Assembly (NCBI RefSeq): GCF_900156505.1
Contig: NZ_FTPR01000001.1
Coordinates: 930,001-994,000, forward strand
Origin: Yoonia rosea
GTDB lineage: Bacteria > Pseudomonadota > Alphaproteobacteria > Rhodobacterales > Rhodobacteraceae
Direction: 5' to 3'
DNA length: 64,000 bases
Position numbers and translations under genes: made by a program. Shown in pieces: positions 61,253-64,000 of the stretch; position 1 is the stretch's first letter, and each line of letters starts with the position of its first letter. The notes under the pieces are model-generated. The model saw only the letters and a list, made by a program, of their open reading frames with translations, was not told where the DNA came from and did no database searches.

Positions 61253-62182
61253 TTAGTTGACCACCACGGCAATACATTCCGCACCTTCGGCCTGCAAGGC
61301 GGCACACAGGCGGCGGGCTTCGGCGCGGTCTTCAAACCCGCTGGCACGCAGACGGTACCACGTGGCACTGCTTTGGTTGCTGACCTGAATGACGCGCTCG
61401 CGCCCCGCCATCAACTTACCAAACTGCGATTGCAGCCGGTCCCATTCAGCAGCGGCAAGGCTGGGGTTGGGGAAAGCGCCAAGCTGCACAAGGTTGGTGC
61501 CAACAGGAAAGGTAGCGGTGGTGACGGCCACTTCGCTTGTGGCAGGCGCAGCTGTTGCCGCAGCAACCGGTGCCGGAATACGCATATTGGCGGGCCGGAT
61601 CACCGGGCGGACCGATGTCGCGACACCGGGCACAGTTGACGGAACGACACGCGGGTCTTGTGCCGCTTCGGCTTGCGCCAAGGGTGGTTCAGTGCTCAAC
61701 GCTGCCAATTGCGCGGCCAGTGCTGTGGCATCATCCTGCACTTCAGGGGCTGCGATGGTTTCATTCTCGAAAACCTCTGCTTCAAACCCTGCTGTGACGT
61801 CTTCAATGGCGGCCGATACGGTTGAGATCACCTCTTGCGCGGGTTGAACATCAAGGTCCTCAGGCGACAATCCGGCCGTGCGCGGCGCCAGCACCAAACG
61901 ATCCTCGGGACCGCCCGCTTCGCCCATCGCGGCAACTTCATTCACCGAAAGCCCGGTATGCGCGGCAACGCCACCGCCGGGATTGTCGGGCAGAACCCGC
62001 ATATCGCCTTCCATTGCGCGCACCACAGGGATCCCGCTGACATCACGCACAATCAACTTGTATCCCCAAAAGCTTACGCCGAGGATGAGCGCGAGCGAAA
62101 ACGCCGCACCTGCGAAGTTGACTAAACTGGTTGAGCGCGGCTCACTTGCCGCCCGGGCGAACCCGTCATCGTATACTGCCAT
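61253..62182 (-). CDS. SPOR-domain membrane protein
   Basis: A 309-residue protein: short cytoplasmic part, one membrane helix (about 24-44, FAGAAFSLALILGVSFWGYK), a long Pro/Ala/Glu periplasmic linker and a C-terminal SPOR domain (about 225-309: NLVQLGAFPNPSLAAAEWDRL). SPOR domains bind denuded glycan strands at the division site. Located between argS and nagZ, the usual place in this family. Confidence 0.92.
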   Translation of the reverse strand: MAVYDDGFARAASEPRSTSLVNFAGAAFSLALILGVSFWGYKLIVRDVSGIPVVRAMEGDMRVLPDNPGGGVAAHTGLSVNEVAAMGEAGGPEDRLVLAPRTAGLSPEDLDVQPAQEVISTVSAAIEDVTAGFEAEVFENETIAAPEVQDDATALAAQLAALSTEPPLAQAEAAQDPRVVPSTVPGVATSVRPVIRPANMRIPAPVAAATAAPATSEVAVTTATFPVGTNLVQLGAFPNPSLAAAEWDRLQSQFGKLMAGRERVIQVSNQSSATWYRLRASGFEDRAEARRLCAALQAEGAECIAVVVN

Positions 62183-62257
62183 CTCTGCCTCACTGCGCCC
62201 CAGACCTTATGGTTTTTTCGGGGTCAATATTTTCAGCTCGATCCGGCAGCCTGTGCG

Positions 62258-63997
62258 TTAACGCATCTCTTCCGCCGGAGTGACCCCAAGAATACCCAAA
62301 CCGTGCAAAATAACAATCGCTACGGCCCGAATGAGGGCAATTTTCGCTTGTGTGGTATCTGAGTCACCCTCTTGGACAAAGCGCAGCGCCTCATCCGCGT
62401 TCCCGTGGTGGTAAAGCGCGTGGAAATCTGACGCCAGATCATAGAGGTAAAAGGCAATCCGGTGCGGCTCGTGTCCGCGCGCCGCGATTTCTACCAGACG
62501 CGGCCATTCCGCCAGCTTTTTGATCAGTGTCAGTTCCGCTTCATGGGTCAGACCCGACAGATCAACGCCTGCCAAAGTGGCGTCAGACACATCTGTGAAC
62601 GCCCCCGCTTTGGCCACGGCGGAATTCACCCGCGCATAGGCATAGTTCACATAGAAAACCGGATTGTCCTTGGATTGCTCCAAAACCTTATCGAAATCGA
62701 AATCCAGCGGCGCATCGTTCTTGCGCGTCAGCATGTGGAAACGGGTGACATTGGGTCCGACCTGATCGACGACATCACGCAGGGTCACAAAGGTCCCTGC
62801 CCGCTTGGACATTTTGAAAGGTTCGCCGTTCTTATAGAGCTTCACCAGCTGCGTCAGCTTTACATCCAGCGGCACCTTGCCATCGGATAAGGCGGACACA
62901 GCCGCCTTCATCCGCTTGACGTACCCGCCGTGATCCGCGCCAAAGACGTCAATCAACTGGTCAAAACCGCGCTGCACCTTGTCATAGTGATAGGCGATAT
63001 CGGGTGCGAAATAGGTCCACGACCCGTCCGATTTCTGCACAGGCCGGTCCACGTCATCGCCGTGCGCGGTGGATTTGAAGAGCGTTTGTTCGCGCGGCTC
63101 CCAATCCTCGGGCATCTTGCCTTTGGGGGGTTCCAGCACGCCGCGATAGATCAGGCCCTTGGCGTCGAGTTCGGCAATCGCCTTTTCGATCAACCCCGTG
63201 CCATAGAGCGATTTTTCCGAAAAAAAGCTGTCCATGACCACACCAAGCTGGGCCAGATCCGCGCGGATCAGGTCCATCATGGCTTCGGTGGCGAATTCAC
63301 GGATCTCTTCAAGCCAGACCTCTTCGGGCTGCCCGACATAGGCATCGCCTGCCTTTTCTTTCAGCGCCTCGCCGACTGGGATCAGATAGTCGCCCGGATA
63401 GGTGCCATCCTCGAACGCCACTTCCTGTCCGTGCGCCTCAAGATACCGCAGGTACACCGACCGCGCGAGCACATCGACCTGCGCGCCGCCATCGTTGATG
63501 TAATATTCTTTGGTGACATCATAACCTGCGTAATCCAGCAACCGCGCCAAGGCATCACCAAAGACAGCGCCCCGCGTGTGGCCAACGTGCAAAGGCCCCG
63601 TGGGGTTGGCGGACACATATTCCACCATCATTTTCTGCCCTTGGCCCAGCGTGGATTGCCCGTAGGACGGATCGGCCAGTACGGTTTTGACCACGCCTTG
63701 CCACACGTCAGGCACAAGCCGCATGTTCAGGAACCCCGGCCCCGCCACTTCGGCCACCGCGATTTGCGGATCATCCAAGAGCTTTGCCGCCAGCGCATCC
63801 GCGATCACCCGCGGGTTCATTTTGGCAGGTTTTGCCAAGACCATCGCAGCATTCGTTGCCATATCACCGTGGGCCGCATCGCGTGGCGGCTCGACCGAGA
63901 CAGCAGCGGTCGAGAGGCCCTCAGGCAGCACACCGTCAACGACCAATTGGTCCAGACAGGCCAGCACACGGGTGCGAATATCAGCAAAAAGGTTCAT
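62258..63997 (-). CDS. argS: Arginyl-tRNA synthetase
   Basis: A 579-residue class I synthetase. HIGH-like [14 protein letters not shown] near residue 140, KMSK in [12 protein letters not shown]-terminal Add-1 domain and C-terminal anticodon-binding domain with [17 protein letters not shown]. Complete: the ATG is at 63997, three bases from the window edge, and the stop TAA at 62258. Confidence 0.97.
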   Translation of the reverse strand: MNLFADIRTRVLACLDQLVVDGVLPEGLSTAAVSVEPPRDAAHGDMATNAAMVLAKPAKMNPRVIADALAAKLLDDPQIAVAEVAGPGFLNMRLVPDVWQGVVKTVLADPSYGQSTLGQGQKMMVEYVSANPTGPLHVGHTRGAVFGDALARLLDYAGYDVTKEYYINDGGAQVDVLARSVYLRYLEAHGQEVAFEDGTYPGDYLIPVGEALKEKAGDAYVGQPEEVWLEEIREFATEAMMDLIRADLAQLGVVMDSFFSEKSLYGTGLIEKAIAELDAKGLIYRGVLEPPKGKMPEDWEPREQTLFKSTAHGDDVDRPVQKSDGSWTYFAPDIAYHYDKVQRGFDQLIDVFGADHGGYVKRMKAAVSALSDGKVPLDVKLTQLVKLYKNGEPFKMSKRAGTFVTLRDVVDQVGPNVTRFHMLTRKNDAPLDFDFDKVLEQSKDNPVFYVNYAYARVNSAVAKAGAFTDVSDATLAGVDLSGLTHEAELTLIKKLAEWPRLVEIAARGHEPHRIAFYLYDLASDFHALYHHGNADEALRFVQEGDSDTTQAKIALIRAVAIVILHGLGILGVTPAEEMR

Positions 63998-64000
63998 GGG

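Noticed and set aside
60272..61639. A 455-codon open frame antisense to nagZ and the SPOR gene
   Set aside because: Spans two real genes on the other strand; no recognisable protein.

Overview
The window is a 64 kb piece of an alphaproteobacterial chromosome, most probably from a marine Rhodobacteraceae (Roseobacter group). The evidence is GC-rich coding, gene orders typical of that family (lptF-lptG-lptD-surA-pdxA-rsmA; yceD-rpmF-plsX-fabH-ihfA-merR-tRNA-Pro; iscR-desulfurase-sufB-sufC-sufD-sufS; argS-SPOR-nagZ-scpA-scpB), an IscR with only one cysteine, an Irr-type iron control element and a CtrA-type site. Species cannot be fixed by eye. Almost every gene is chromosomal housekeeping; I see no phage, insertion sequence, CRISPR array or integrase.

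Layout. 1-3632: end of mnhA, then mnhBCDEFG (multisubunit cation/proton antiporter). 3697-7098: a four-gene catabolic-looking operon (cyclic amidohydrolase, VOC protein, hydantoin-racemase-like protein, aberrant DapA-family lyase), then tRNA-Arg(CCG). 7232-15398 (minus): iscR-suf Fe-S assembly operon with three extra membrane-protein genes. 15494-15510: Irr box between iscR and an alpha/beta hydrolase. 15568-20540: hydrolase, HD phosphohydrolase, GFA protein, DEAD-box helicase, a 35-aa ORF followed by a three-stem RNA hairpin, TfoX-C protein. 20717-21244: CtrA-type site and a Flp-pilin-like Gly/Asn repeat protein. 21445-28183: ndk, EamA exporter, ABC-F ATPase, MarC, retropepsin-like protease, a 31-aa lipoprotein, holC, pepA. 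28324-35670: lipopolysaccharide export/outer-membrane assembly operon through rsmA. 35771-42929: DUF4167, prmC-prfA, DUF1499, two ureohydrolases, M20 amidohydrolase, mazG. 42973-48481: mixed genes including a Uup-type ABC-F, olsB, msrB, an orphan secreted protein and bamE. 48566-53861: yceD-rpmF-plsX-fabH-ihfA-merR, tRNA-Pro(GGG), dcd. 53862-58572: accessory region of three exported proteins (LysM plus solute-binding domain; three cysteine-pair repeats; VWA plus four Ig-like repeats) separated by long non-coding gaps. 58573-63997: small conserved protein, scpB, scpA, nagZ, SPOR protein, argS.

Functional links: PrmC modifies the GGQ motif of PrfA, encoded directly upstream; LptF/G/D and SurA serve lipopolysaccharide export and outer-membrane folding; PlsX and FabH share lipid synthesis; ScpA/ScpB act with Smc; IscR probably controls the suf genes below it, with Irr as a likely iron input. 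The least explained items are the CCCUCCC-loop RNA at 20114-20184, the pilin-like Gly/Asn protein with its CtrA-type site, the exported three-gene region at 54-58 kb, and the hydantoinase-type cluster with a lyase that has lost family catalytic residues. All homology statements are by eye; no database search was run.
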